Source of the DNA: Prevotellaceae bacterium UBA2744
Lineage (GTDB): Bacteria; Bacteroidota; Bacteroidia; Bacteroidales; Bacteroidaceae
Length of the DNA stretch: 56,231 nucleotides
NCBI GenBank assembly: GCA_002353575.1
Contig: DEJQ01000024.1
Coordinates: 1-56,231 of the forward strand
Direction: 5' to 3'
The notes under the pieces are model-generated. The model had not been told where the DNA came from. It did not search any database and was given only the letters and a program-made list of their open reading frames with translations. Both the position numbers and the translations under genes were made by a program. Shown piece by piece: positions 6,203 to 16,500 of this stretch. The stretch's first letter is position 1; each line of letters starts with the position of its first letter.

Positions 6203-6817
6203 TTATTTCTTTTCTTCTTTGTCTGCAGTTTTCTTTTCTTTGGCATAGCGCTTGTTGAGTGCCTTCACGACAGAGTTGGTGATGTCGTACTTGGGGTTGC
6301 CATAGAGGACATTGTCGATGCCGGAGGATTTGCAGAGGATGAAGTCGTAGCCCTTTTCCTTTGCGTATGACTTCATGAAGTTCTGGATGGTGTCGGTGAG
6401 CGACTGGAGTTCCTTGGCATATTCTTCCTGGAGCGACTGGGAGAGGCGTGCCTGGAGGGCTTCGATGTCCTGCTGTACTTTCTGCAGACGAGCCTGTTCG
6501 CTTTCAAACTGCTGCTGAGTGAGCTGGTTGTTCTGCACCTTGCGCTGGAATTCCTGTACCTGAGATGCGAAGCTCTTGCCCTTGGCGTTGATTGTAGCCT
6601 CGGCATTTGCCTGCTTCTGCTGGAAGGCGTCGCTTGCCTCCTTGTAGAGTTCGTACTGGCTGGTGAGTGTGTCGATGAGCACGAAGGCGATTTTCAGTTC
6701 GCCGTCCTTTGCTGCTGTCTGTTCAGCTGCAGACTCCTCGGCAGTGTCGGCGGAGTCGTTGTTGCCACATGCTACCATCATGGCAGCTGCTGCAAATGCA
6801 AATAGAAGTCTCTTCAT
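6203..6817 (-). CDS. OmpH/Skp-family periplasmic chaperone, predicted lipoprotein
   Basis: 204 residues. The N-terminus is a lipoprotein signal with lipobox VAC (Cys17), then an acidic Ala/Glu-rich linker, the short strand LKIAFVLIDTLTSQY, a long Gln/Lys/Glu-rich coiled coil (about 65-145) and YDFILCKSSGIDNVLYG. That order is diagnostic of OmpH/Skp, which holds unfolded outer-membrane proteins in the periplasm. E. coli Skp is soluble and about 160 residues; Bacteroidota often carry lipidated versions like this one. The last 20 residues are very Lys/Glu rich. It faces the accessory island convergently, with no partner gene close upstream on its strand. Confidence 0.88.
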   Translation of the reverse strand: MKRLLFAFAAAAMMVACGNNDSADTAEESAAEQTAAKDGELKIAFVLIDTLTSQYELYKEASDAFQQKQANAEATINAKGKSFASQVQEFQRKVQNNQLTQQQFESEQARLQKVQQDIEALQARLSQSLQEEYAKELQSLTDTIQNFMKSYAKEKGYDFILCKSSGIDNVLYGNPKYDITNSVVKALNKRYAKEKKTADKEEKK

Positions 6818-6907
6818 AGTGTGATGGTTTATAGTTTCAAGTTTTTATGCTTTTTTAGGGGGCACTTTAGGTCTTCGACCTTTGCCTTCGACCTTTTGCC
6901 TTTGACA

Positions 6908-7108
6908 TTAATATTCTTTGATTCTTTTTTTCTTGTGCCTGGCAGCGAAGTCCTGTCCCTGTACGCAGCCGATTCCACGTTCGCGCATAGCTTCGCTCTG
7001 TGACACGTGGGTCTTTACGAACTGCCCGTCCTTCTTGAGCAGAATCCTGATACTCAGCATCAGTATGCACAGTGCGATGATGATGGCGCAAAGGATGAAA
7101 GTCTTCAT
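6908..7108 (-). CDS. Small single-span membrane protein, function unknown
   Basis: 66 residues starting MKTFILCAIIIALCILMLSI, one transmembrane helix, then a basic tail with RILLKKDGQF, MRERGIGCVQGQD and a KKKR cluster near the end. Small proteins of this shape, with an ALRERGI-like stretch followed by CxxxQD, recur in Bacteroidales genomes, so I believe it is real; the function is not known to me. I chose the ATG at 7106-7108 because an open frame continues upstream only through the TTGACAATTGATAATTGA repeats. It lies 41 bases beyond the ABC-F stop on the same strand and may be cotranscribed. Confidence 0.65.
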   Translation of the reverse strand: MKTFILCAIIIALCILMLSIRILLKKDGQFVKTHVSQSEAMRERGIGCVQGQDFAARHKKKRIKEY

Positions 7109-7110
7109 GA

Positions 7111-7149
7111 TAATTGACAATTGATAATTGATAATTGACAATTGATAAA
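7111..7149. repeat. Short tandem AT-rich repeat (ATTGACAATTGATA type)
   Basis: About three overlapping copies of the unit TAATTGACAATTGA / TAATTGATAATTGA between two minus-strand genes. Similar sequence recurs in the intergenic region at about 50575-50612. Such runs are common intergenic filler in Bacteroidales. Confidence 0.7.
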
Positions 7150-8760
7150 TCAATAGAGTTTTGCTCTGAGTTCTTTGATGGCATCGTCGTGGATGTAGTC
7201 GTCGTACTCCATGAGCTTGTCGATGCTTCCCTTCGGACCGAGTTCGATGATGCGGTCTGCCACAGTCTGAATGAATTCGTGGTCGTGGCTGGCGAAGAGA
7301 ATGTTGCCCTTGAACTGCTTGAGGTTGTTGTTGAATGCCTGGATGCTTTCGAGGTCGAGGTGGTTGGTGGGGGTGTCGAGTATCAGGCAGTTGGCGTTCT
7401 TCAGCTGCATACGGGCAATCATACAGCGCATCTTCTCGCCTCCGGAGAGTACGTTGACTTTCTTGAGCACTTCTTCGCCTGAGAAGAGCATTCTGCCCAG
7501 GTAGCCCTTGAAGAAGACGTCGTTGCCTTCGCCGAACTGGCTGAGCCATTCTACGAGGTTCTTGTCGGACTTGAAGAATTCTGTGTTGTCGAGCGGCAGG
7601 TAGGCTGTAGTGATGGTTACACCCCACTTGTAGGTGCCTGCCTGTGGTTCGCGGTTGCCGTTGATAATCTCGAAGAGGGCAGTCATGGCTCGTGGGTTAT
7701 GGCTGAGGAATACTGTCTTCTGTCCCTTCTCGATGACGAAGCTGAGGTCTTTGAACAGCACGGTGCCGTCGGGTTCGATGGCTGTGAGTCCTTCGACTTC
7801 GAGTATCTGGTTTCCTGCTTCACGTTCCATCTGGAATATGATGCCGGGGTATTTGCGTGTGGATGGCTGGATGTCAGCGATGTTGAGCTTTTCGAGCATC
7901 TTCTTGCGCGAAGTGGTCTGCTTGCTCTTTGCTGCGTTGGCACTGAACCGGCGGATGAACTCTTCGAGTTCGCGTTTCTTCTCTTCTGCCTTCGCCTTCT
8001 GGTTCTGAGCCTGCTTCAGGGCTAACTGGGAAGACTGATACCAGAACGAGTAGTTGCCGGCAAACATATTGACCTTGCCGAAGTCGATATCTACGGTGTG
8101 GGTGGATACGGCGTCGAGGAAGTGGCGGTCGTGGCTCACTACGAGCACTGTGTGTTCGAAGTTTGCCAGGAAGTCTTCGAGCCACTCTACGGTGTCGAGG
8201 TCGAGGTCGTTGGTAGGCTCGTCGAGCAGCAGGTTGTCGGGGTTGCCGTAGAGAGCCTGTGCCAGCATGACGCGCACCTTCTCCTTACCGGTCAGTTCCG
8301 ACATCATCTTGTAGTGGAGGTCTTCCTTGATGCCGAGTCCCGAGAGCAGCTGGGCTGCATCGCTCTCTGCGTTCCAGCCGTCGAGTTCTGCGAATTTCTC
8401 TTCCAGTTCGGCTGCACGAATGCCGTCTTCGTCGGTGAAGTCCTCCTTTGCATAGAGGGCATCTTTCTCCTGGATGATGTCCCAGAGTACGCTATGACCC
8501 ATCATCACGGTGTTGATGACTGTGCAGTCGTCGTACTTGAAGTGATCCTGCGACAGTACGCTCAGACGTTCGCCGGGACCCAGTGTTATGGTTCCCTTCG
8601 TTGGCTCCAGCTCGCCGCTGATGGCTTTCAGCAGCGTACTCTTGCCGGCACCGTTGGCACCGATTACGCCATAAATATTTCCGTTGGTGAACTTGATATT
8701 TACGTCCTTGTACAAAACTCTTTTGCCAAACTGTATGGCGAGGTCACTTATTGTTATCAT
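7150..8760 (-). CDS. ybiT: ABC-F family ATPase, YbiT-like, with one degenerate ATP site
   Basis: 536 residues from the ATG at 8758-8760; an upstream in-frame ATG (8826) would add 22 residues lacking in relatives. Two ABC domains flank a linker (about 240-300, KAKAEEKKRELEEF), with no membrane segments: an ABC-F translation factor resembling E. coli YbiT along its length. ABC-F proteins bind the ribosomal E site. Domain 1 has Walker A GANGAGKS (34-41) and Walker B LLLDEPTNDLD (178-188), but its signature reads LTGKEK (156-161). Domain 2 has an intact signature LSGGEK (438-443), a lost Walker A (LSHNPRAMT, 352-360) and Thr463 for the catalytic Glu (LILDTPTNHLD). One composite ATP site is therefore whole and the other is degenerate. 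Confidence 0.9.
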   Translation of the reverse strand: MITISDLAIQFGKRVLYKDVNIKFTNGNIYGVIGANGAGKSTLLKAISGELEPTKGTITLGPGERLSVLSQDHFKYDDCTVINTVMMGHSVLWDIIQEKDALYAKEDFTDEDGIRAAELEEKFAELDGWNAESDAAQLLSGLGIKEDLHYKMMSELTGKEKVRVMLAQALYGNPDNLLLDEPTNDLDLDTVEWLEDFLANFEHTVLVVSHDRHFLDAVSTHTVDIDFGKVNMFAGNYSFWYQSSQLALKQAQNQKAKAEEKKRELEEFIRRFSANAAKSKQTTSRKKMLEKLNIADIQPSTRKYPGIIFQMEREAGNQILEVEGLTAIEPDGTVLFKDLSFVIEKGQKTVFLSHNPRAMTALFEIINGNREPQAGTYKWGVTITTAYLPLDNTEFFKSDKNLVEWLSQFGEGNDVFFKGYLGRMLFSGEEVLKKVNVLSGGEKMRCMIARMQLKNANCLILDTPTNHLDLESIQAFNNNLKQFKGNILFASHDHEFIQTVADRIIELGPKGSIDKLMEYDDYIHDDAIKELRAKLY

Positions 8761-8844
8761 CCGCTTCTTTTTTTTAAATCGGCGCGAAGGTAAGCAATAT
8801 TCGGCATATTTATTCAGTAAATACATTTTTTAACTCGATAACGA

Positions 8845-8875
8845 TTTGATACATTGAGAAAATTCTCTACTTTTG
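8845..8875 (+). promoter_or_regulatory. Bacteroidota-type promoter for the AddB-like gene
   Basis: TTTG at 8845-8848, a 19-base spacer and TACTTTTG at 8868-8875 match the Bacteroidota consensus (-33 TTTG, -7 TAnnTTTG) exactly. It lies 38 bases before the ATG at 8914. Confidence 0.75.
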
Positions 8876-8913
8876 TGACTTTAACTCCCAACTTCTAACT
8901 ATTGAGACTGAAC

Positions 8914-11772
8914 ATGAAAACTTTCCTGCAGCTTGTGGCTGATGACCTGTACGATCTGTTCGGGGGCAATTACGGTAAGGTCAGGGTAGTGTTCCCTAAT
9001 AAACGTGCCGGACTGTTCATGAACCGCTGTCTGATGGCTCATGCTGCAGGGCGGCCTGTCATGATGCCGGAGTACCTGACTGTTGATGATTTGTTTTCGC
9101 GCGTGTCGTCGCTGGTGGTTGCCGACCCCGTATATCTGGTTGCAGAACTGTATGAGGCGTACAGGGAGGTAACGGGCATAGATGAGGGGCTGGACCGCTT
9201 CTATGCATGGGGCGAACTGCTGCTGAGCGACTTCGAGGATATAGACAATAATATGGTGGACGCAAGGGCTGTGTTCCAGAATATAGAGGATCTGGACGAA
9301 CTGACCACCTACGACTACCTGAGCGAGGAGCAGCAGCAGGCGATAAGGCAGTTCTTCAATGTCATGCGACGCAGTGAGAGCAGCGATTCGCAGCTGCAGC
9401 AGAACTTCCGTTCGGTATGGAAGTATCTGTATAAGGTGTATGAGGTGTTTCACAAGCGGCTGAAGGCGCAGGGCTGGGCATATAAGGGGATGATGAAGCG
9501 TGAGGCTGTGGAGAACTACACGAGTATGTCGAACGGAGCGAACGACCGTGACTACAGCTACTGCTTCGTGGGATTCGGCGTGCTGAACGAGTCGGAGCGG
9601 CGGCTCTTCAAATTCATAAAGGGCGAATTCCGGTCCTACTTCTATTGGGACTACGACAATGCCTATCTGCAGACAGAAGCGGGTATGTTCGTAAGGAACA
9701 ATATGAAACTGTTCCCCAACCGCTTTGCAGGCAGAGACTTCTATGACAACATGAGGGCAGAGCGCAAGACGATCAAGTTTGTGGCATCGGCTACGGAGGA
9801 TGCCGGATGCAGGTATGTGGCTAATCACTCTGAACATAAATACGACATACGTACTGCCATCGTGCTGTGCAACGAGAAGGTGCTCGGGTCGGTACTCCAC
9901 TCGCTCTCTGCCGTCGAAGGACTCGGGGAGATGAATGTGACGATGGGTTACCCGCTGATGAATACTCCGATATACAGTCTGATGACGGCACTTACGGAAG
10001 TGCAGATACACGGCAGGACGAAGGCGGGCAACTGGCGCTACTCGGCTATAGCCACATTGCTGCGCCACCCCTATGCCGCATTGCTGACGGGCGGTACTGC
10101 CACACAGGCTCTGGCTCAGATGAAGCGTCAGGGAATGTGTTTCCCTACAGATGACTATCTGCGGGAGGCGGGAGTGGGAGATCTGTTTCCAAGAACGGAT
10201 ACGGTAGAGGCTCTTGCCGACTTTATGCTCGCAGTGGTGGAACGGCTGAAGACTCTGGACGATACGCTGGCTATAGAGAGTGTGTATGACACCTATACGA
10301 CGCTGAACAGGCTGAAGTCGCTGATAGGACAGATAGAAGGATTCACACACGATATGTTCGGCAGACTCCTGCTGAACGTGCTGAGAAGCAGAACGATTCC
10401 GTTCCACGGAGAACCTGCCGTAGGACTGCAGGTGATGGGATTGCTGGAAACACGAAACCTGGACTTCGACAACCTGATAATGCTGTCGGTCAACGAGGGG
10501 CAGATTCCGAAGATTCACATGAACAATTCGTTCATACCATACACTCTGAGGGCTGCACACGGAATGACTACGATAGAGCGCCAGAACGCTCTCTACGCAT
10601 ATTATTTCTACCGTCTGATTCAACGGGCAAGGAACGTTACGTTTGTGTATAACACCTCTACGGAGGGAATAAACAAAGGCGAGATGTCGCGATTCCTGCT
10701 GCAGCTCGGACTGGAGAGAAAAGAACTCTTTGCACCCGATACGGTGTTTACACACACCACGCTTGCTGCAGGCAACGAGATGAAGCCGCCGAAGCCGCTC
10801 GACATAACCGGAGGACCAGAGGTGACGGAGAAGATCTGCCGCAGGTTCGACACTGTGTATGACGAGGAATACAAGGAGGCGCACAACGGTAAGTTAATGA
10901 CGTTGAGTCCGTCGGCAATAAACGAGTTCATCAGTTGTCCGCGCAGGTTCTTCCTGCATTATGTCGCCGAACTGCAGACCAACGACGACATAGACGATAT
11001 GGACATAGACGATGCTACCTTCGGAACTCTCTTCCACGAGTGTATGGAAAAGCTGTACCGCCCGCTGGAGAGAAGGCAGGTGCAGGGCGGGGAACTGCTG
11101 GCTATGGCCAAGGACAGCGCAAAGATAGAGGAGGTGGTGGATGCTGCCTTCGCGAAACACGTGTTCAAGACTAAGCAAGGCGGAGCAATGCCCAACTACA
11201 ACGGACATCAGCTGCTGAACCGCCACGTGCTTATCAGGTACATAACACGGCAGCTGGAGTATGACGCACAGACTTGTCCGTTCACTTTGAATGGTCTGGA
11301 ACATACTGTATATACGCTGATTCAGGTCGGCGGACACAAGGTGCGCATAGGAGGAGTGATAGACCGCAGTCAGCTGAACGCCGACGGACGGCTCTGCATC
11401 ATAGACTACAAGACGAGTGTGCATCCGCAGACTGCAAAGGATATAGACTCCCTCTTCGACGGCAGCAAGGCTTCGCGGGCATACCACATTCTGCAGGCTC
11501 TGTACTATTGTGATGTGCTTACTGAGAACGGAGAGAAACGAGCTGTGTATCCGCAGCTGATGTACGTGAAGCAGTCGGCTGCAGCCAGGGAGAATGCAGT
11601 AAAGATAGATAAGGAAGAAATAGCGGATTACAAGTCGGAATACAAGGAGGAGTACCACCGGCTACTGCTGGAGACGGTGGAAAGGATTTTCGCACCCGAT
11701 GCAGAATTCCCTGCCACGGAGCTGGCAAGGAACTGTGAGTATTGCGATTTTAAGAATCTGTGTGGAAGATAG
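8914..11772 (+). CDS. AddB-like PD-(D/E)XK nuclease / inactive helicase subunit
   Basis: 952 residues from ATG 8914; a TTG four codons earlier is open but unlikely. The N-terminus (VRVVFPNKRAGLFMN) matches the AddB start, where the helicase P-loop has become PNKRA without GKT. A UvrD-like helicase fold follows. The last about 300 residues are a RecB-family nuclease: SCPRRFFLHYV, the nuclease core IIDYKTS and the cysteines NCEYCDFKNLC. With the first Cys in SCPRR these would hold the [4Fe-4S] cluster known in AddB. The likely role is double-strand break resection in recombination. The AddA partner is not next to it, since the following gene is convergent ispF. Confidence 0.82.
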   Translation: MKTFLQLVADDLYDLFGGNYGKVRVVFPNKRAGLFMNRCLMAHAAGRPVMMPEYLTVDDLFSRVSSLVVADPVYLVAELYEAYREVTGIDEGLDRFYAWGELLLSDFEDIDNNMVDARAVFQNIEDLDELTTYDYLSEEQQQAIRQFFNVMRRSESSDSQLQQNFRSVWKYLYKVYEVFHKRLKAQGWAYKGMMKREAVENYTSMSNGANDRDYSYCFVGFGVLNESERRLFKFIKGEFRSYFYWDYDNAYLQTEAGMFVRNNMKLFPNRFAGRDFYDNMRAERKTIKFVASATEDAGCRYVANHSEHKYDIRTAIVLCNEKVLGSVLHSLSAVEGLGEMNVTMGYPLMNTPIYSLMTALTEVQIHGRTKAGNWRYSAIATLLRHPYAALLTGGTATQALAQMKRQGMCFPTDDYLREAGVGDLFPRTDTVEALADFMLAVVERLKTLDDTLAIESVYDTYTTLNRLKSLIGQIEGFTHDMFGRLLLNVLRSRTIPFHGEPAVGLQVMGLLETRNLDFDNLIMLSVNEGQIPKIHMNNSFIPYTLRAAHGMTTIERQNALYAYYFYRLIQRARNVTFVYNTSTEGINKGEMSRFLLQLGLERKELFAPDTVFTHTTLAAGNEMKPPKPLDITGGPEVTEKICRRFDTVYDEEYKEAHNGKLMTLSPSAINEFISCPRRFFLHYVAELQTNDDIDDMDIDDATFGTLFHECMEKLYRPLERRQVQGGELLAMAKDSAKIEEVVDAAFAKHVFKTKQGGAMPNYNGHQLLNRHVLIRYITRQLEYDAQTCPFTLNGLEHTVYTLIQVGGHKVRIGGVIDRSQLNADGRLCIIDYKTSVHPQTAKDIDSLFDGSKASRAYHILQALYYCDVLTENGEKRAVYPQLMYVKQSAAARENAVKIDKEEIADYKSEYKEEYHRLLLETVERIFAPDAEFPATELARNCEYCDFKNLCGR

Positions 11773-11812
11773 TTGTGTGTCGGATTGCTGCTGATTATGC
11801 AGAGCCATCGGA

Positions 11813-12295
11813 TTACTCCGCTTTCTTTTCAATCAGTGCAACGGCATAGGCACTGATGCCTTCCTTCCTGCCGGTGAACCCGAGGGTTTCGGTTGTGGTG
11901 GCCTTGACTGATACACAGTCAGGGTCGATATTCATGCAGCGGGCCAGTGTCTGTTGCATAGCCGGTATGTGCGGGTTCAGTTTCGGCTGTTCGGCACAGA
12001 TGGTGGCATCTATGTTGCCGACTGTGTAGCCCTTCTCTGCAATGAGTAGGACAGTCTTCTGAAGAAGAATCTTCGAGTCTATATTCTCGAATTCGTTGCC
12101 CTTGACAGGCGGAAAGTGGTAGCCGATGTCGCGCATATTGGCAGCGCCGAGTATCGCATCGCAAATAGCGTGGATGAGTACGTCGGCATCGCTGTGTCCG
12201 AGGAGTCCGTGGGTATGGGGAATCTCAATGCCGCCAAGAAATAGTGGGCGACCAGTGATGAGCTGGTGTACGTCGTAGCCGAATCCTATGCGCAT
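11813..12295 (-). CDS. ispF: 2-C-methyl-D-erythritol 2,4-cyclodiphosphate synthase
   Basis: 160 residues, the normal length. The start MRIGFGYDVHQL carries the metal ligands Asp8 and His10, followed by GGIEIPHTHGLLGHSDADVLIHAICDAILGA written here as GLLGHSDADVL with the third metal histidine. The end, TTTETLGFTGRKEGISAYA, is also characteristic. It makes the cyclic diphosphate in the MEP isoprenoid pathway, whose second enzyme Dxr is encoded about 7 kb upstream in the same run of minus-strand genes. It lies 16 bases after porV on the same strand and converges with the AddB-like gene. Confidence 0.97.
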   Translation of the reverse strand: MRIGFGYDVHQLITGRPLFLGGIEIPHTHGLLGHSDADVLIHAICDAILGAANMRDIGYHFPPVKGNEFENIDSKILLQKTVLLIAEKGYTVGNIDATICAEQPKLNPHIPAMQQTLARCMNIDPDCVSVKATTTETLGFTGRKEGISAYAVALIEKKAE

Positions 12296-12311
12296 AAAGT
12301 GTTGGTTTTAA

Positions 12312-13493
12312 TTATCTGCGTTTTCCGAGCAGGTCGCGAATGCCGTCCATATCGAATGAGAGCGACAGGCGGAGTGTCTGGTCGAGCGGGTTGGACTGTG
12401 CTGTAGATATTACATAACCGGCATCGATGGCAAATACAGACATCTTGAATCCGGCACCGACAGTGAAGTATTTACGGTTTCCCTTGTTGGGGTGCTCGTA
12501 GTGGTAACCGGCACGCACGAAGAACTGGTTGTTGTATGAATATTCAGCACCGATAGACCACTGAATCTCCTGCAGTTCTTCCTTGAATCCGCCCGGAGCA
12601 TCGCTGAACGACTTGAAGATACCCGAGATGGAACCTACGTTGTAGTAGCCCTCGCCTTCGAGCCATGCACGGTAGCCGGAGTAGTCTTCCTTGTCGGCTC
12701 CCGTTGCCTTGATGTACTGTTCCATAGTAGGACGTGTAGGCACGAGAAGCTTGTTGGCATCGGCTGACAGGGTAAGGGTGTTGTATTGGTCGAATGGAAC
12801 CATGAAGGCGATACCGAGACGGAGGTTCGTAGGGATGAACTCGCTGGTGTTTCCGCTATCGTAGGATATCTTACTACCGATGTTGCTGATGTTAAGACCC
12901 CATCCTAACTGACACTCACGACGCCCCATGTTCAGGTAGCCGTTGTGGTATATCGCGACGTCGGCTGCGAAGGCGTTGCCAGGAGTGGTACCGTTGTCGT
13001 TCCAGCCGAGGTCGCTGCGGATGTAGCGCAGTGCAACGGCAGCAGAGAAGGTCTCGCTCAGCATACGGGAGTAGGCTACATCGACTGCCAATTCGTATGG
13101 CTTGATGGTCAGGTCTTCTGTGGCTATTACCTCGCCGAGAGAGAAATAGCGCAGTGACGCAGAGAGGGCATTGTATTCGCCAAGTCTTAAATAACCTGTT
13201 ATGTTGGCAAGGTCGATGTCGTTGACGAGTTTGCGCAACCAAGGTGTGTAGTTGAGCGATATACCTGCACGGCTTATGCAGAACGGATACTTTGCCGGGT
13301 TCCAGTACTGTGAGTTTACATCCGGGTCGGTAGCTACGCCGACATCGCCAAGACCGCCTGCACGTGCATCGGGAGCAATGGCAAGAGATGTGACTCCGTA
13401 ATAAACGGGGTTGAGCTGGTTCTTTATGTCTTGCGCAAACGAGGTTGCGCATGAAAATACGAACAGCAGTGAATATATAATTCTTAGTTTCAT
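12312..13493 (-). CDS. porV: Type IX secretion system outer membrane protein PorV
   Basis: 393 residues with a Sec signal peptide (cleaved near residue 20, SFAQ), then VTSLAIAPDARAGGLGDVGVATDPDVNSQYWNPAKYPF, in which DARAGGLGDVG and NPAKYPF are PorV hallmarks. The rest alternates amphipathic strands, consistent with a FadL-like beta-barrel, ending in the basic GKRR. PorV shuttles type IX cargo from the translocon to the PorU attachment complex at the cell surface. It lies 42 bases downstream of porU on the same strand, the arrangement known from Porphyromonas. Confidence 0.92.
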   Translation of the reverse strand: MKLRIIYSLLFVFSCATSFAQDIKNQLNPVYYGVTSLAIAPDARAGGLGDVGVATDPDVNSQYWNPAKYPFCISRAGISLNYTPWLRKLVNDIDLANITGYLRLGEYNALSASLRYFSLGEVIATEDLTIKPYELAVDVAYSRMLSETFSAAVALRYIRSDLGWNDNGTTPGNAFAADVAIYHNGYLNMGRRECQLGWGLNISNIGSKISYDSGNTSEFIPTNLRLGIAFMVPFDQYNTLTLSADANKLLVPTRPTMEQYIKATGADKEDYSGYRAWLEGEGYYNVGSISGIFKSFSDAPGGFKEELQEIQWSIGAEYSYNNQFFVRAGYHYEHPNKGNRKYFTVGAGFKMSVFAIDAGYVISTAQSNPLDQTLRLSLSFDMDGIRDLLGKRR

Positions 13494-13535
13494 CTTCTTA
13501 GTTTAAGGTGTGTCCTTCTTATAAAACTCTATTTT

Positions 13536-16500
13536 CTATTTTTTATTGCCTACGACGAGGAATTTCTTGGAAATAGTATCTTCTTCGCCGTTGGTAGTGG
13601 AGAGTCCGACACGTGCCACATAGATGCCTGGAGGGATAATTCCGACTGTACTGGTCAGGTTCCACACGAATTCGTAGTAGGTTCCGTTGTTTTCCTCGCC
13701 GTTTTGCGACTGCTGGTACAGCAGCTTGCCATAGACATCATATATCCATAGATTCACGTTGATGGTCGAACCTCTGCGGTTTGAATAGACATGCATCTTG
13801 GCTGTATCATAGACAGGACCGAAGATGTGTAGGTTGGCGAGTTCAGGCTTCTGACCCCGTACGACCTTGAAGTGTATGGTCTTCGTGCCCATGTTGTTAA
13901 GTACGTCGAATGCACGTATAATCATGGTGTGATCGCCTTCCTGCAACTCTGGAATGCTGAATTCGACTGTTCCGTCGGAATATCCGCCTACGGCTGGCTT
14001 GAAGTAGCTGTTCAGATTGTAGGTCGTCTGTTCGTTGTTGTCGATGATGATACAGATGTCGTGTCCCAGTCCGTTGCCTGTGGTATTGATGCCGTCAGGG
14101 TCGTGGAGAGAGAAGAAGAGATATGGGGTTTCGTTCACCTCGTCGCCATCCTGGAAACTTTCTTTATTGAGCCAGGCGGTGATGGTCGGTCCCTCGCCGT
14201 CTTGGGTGTATGTGCCTGTGCCTCCGATGAGGAAGTCGGTATTGCTTCCCTGTGCCTCGTTCGTTCCGTTGGTGGCATACAGACTGATGAGTCCGTTGAG
14301 ATTGCTGTAGTTTATGTCAAGCGGAACAGGGAACGTGAAACTGAACTGTCCGTTCTGCACATTCTCGGAACCGTTATACAACTTACGTGTGCGGTCCATA
14401 TAGACGAAGGCAGTGTCGGCTTGTGAGTTGTTCTGGCACGTTACCTTTTCCAGATTGTCGAATATGACAGGAGAAATGGTGCCGTTATAGTCGTTGACGG
14501 TTTTACCCTCGATGTCTTCGATATGTCCGCTTACTGTCACTTTGTTGCCGGCGCTGATAGTAGGCGGATTACTGCTGCTTACCTCCTCGTCGTTGATCTT
14601 GTCCACTTTGACCGTGTAGGTCGGAGCAGCCAGTGTGATAGCCGGGTCGCCGATGAGTACGTAGTGGGTTTTGTTGAGCAGGTCGCGCGTAGAAGGATTC
14701 TTTGACGTGGCTATGTCTCCCTTGGCAAGGGTGAGGGCCTCGCCTATGGTCAGGCGTCGGCCTGTGTCGTCTTTCCCCAGTACATAGTTCATGAAGTAAC
14801 GGTTGATGACGCGGTTCTGTGTGGAATATACAGTGCGGGCTGTGCCTACGAATCCCATTGCCGCGCCTTTTTTGTTGAACAGAGCTTCGGTACCCTGATT
14901 CACCTGGTTCATGTCGTACGGAGTGACATCACAGGCTGCGGTGAACCATAGTGGCAGACGCTTCGACGACCATTTCTGGAAATTCTCGGTCTTGATAAGT
15001 GCTTCGTGCGACAGCTGTACGGCTGAACCGTGACCTGTGAAGTTCATAATCAGTGCTCCGTCCTGCATGGTCTGATTGATGAGGTTTATAACCTCGGGAT
15101 AGGTGTTTCCTGTAGCCGTCTGCACTAACTTGTAGCGGTCCCAGAATATCTTCTGATAGTAGAAGTTGGGGTATTTGGTTTCGAGCGACTTGATTACCTG
15201 ACGCGCATCCTCCATGTGTATGTTCTTGTCGCCGTCGTCGCCCATGAAGCAGATGGTGTTTTTCCAAGCCCCCTGCTCTTCATTATTTATATAACTGATG
15301 AGTTTGGTGACTACGTCTGCGGCTGTAGTCTGGTTGGTCACAGGGATGCGTCCGATACCTATCTGTGCGCGTTCTTTCAGGTGGTTGCTGCCACTGCCGT
15401 CTTCGAGCAGTCCGAAGTATTCCTCACAGATATAACTGTCTGTCATCGACCAACTGTTGTCTGATTCGTATGTGAGCAGAAGGTCGGCCTGCGATTTGCC
15501 TGAGAGGGCAGAGGTGAGCAGTCGGTTGTCCCAGTAACAGTCTCCGAAGAGCAATAGGTTGCGAGGAGCCGAAAGTGATGTGTCGTTCTTTGCCTTGTCG
15601 TAGAGCATCTTCATGAAACGGCGGTAGGCTGTGGCATCGGGTGTGCCGGACGAGAATTCGTTGTATATCTGGTCGGCTCTCACCACTACGCATTTCATGC
15701 CTTCCTTTGTCTTGTGGGCATCGGCCAGACGCTGTGCCTGGGCTGTGAAGCGGTTGTTTTCCGGAACTATGATGACAAATTCTATGTCCTGTATGCTGTG
15801 GAGGTCTTGGTTCGTCACCTCGCCCACCTTCTCGGGAGTGGGGAAGGTGGCGTTTATGTTTACAGCCACATACTCGTCGTTTCCGTTATTAGTCAGGTCG
15901 CATACGTAGTCGGAACCGGAGAGCGAACCGCTCTGTTCGCAGGTTTCTGCCGGCGAAGTCACCTTCCACACTCTTGTACCGCCATCGGCACCGCTGATGG
16001 TCGCTCTGTAGTTGTAGTTGTCGTGAGTACGGAACGGCAGGTATGTGATGCCGCTCATGTCCAGATTGCGTGTGTAACATGCCTGTATGTAGTCGAGATA
16101 CCCTGTGGTCAGACTTGATGGTGCATTGAGGCTTAGCGTGATATCCGTAGTGCCGGAATAACTGTTGGCTACGTTGGCAGAAATGGTGTTTACCCTCGCA
16201 TTATAGTAGCTTGACGGTGCAATGAACGTACGGGAAGCTACTTGGTTTCCATTGGCATTCACGCTGAGCGTAGCAGCTCCGGTGACGGCAAACTGCAAGT
16301 CAAGCTGCACATCGCCATCGCTGATGCCGGCGGTGTTTACCGTGTAGGATTTGCTGCCATTGTAGTTATATTTATAACTGTCGAACATGGTGCGTCCGCT
16401 ATTGATGATGGAGTAGGCATCATTATCAATTACGGTATGTTCGGGAAAGGTAGTCGTTGTGTGGATAGGTGTTGTCGCTGGACTCTCGATGCGGAATTCT

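Noticed and set aside
8899..10884. 661-codon minus-strand open frame antisense to the AddB-like gene
   Set aside because: Fully antisense to a gene with clear motifs; the sequence is Arg/His/Val rich and shows no domain, typical of codon-bias shadows.
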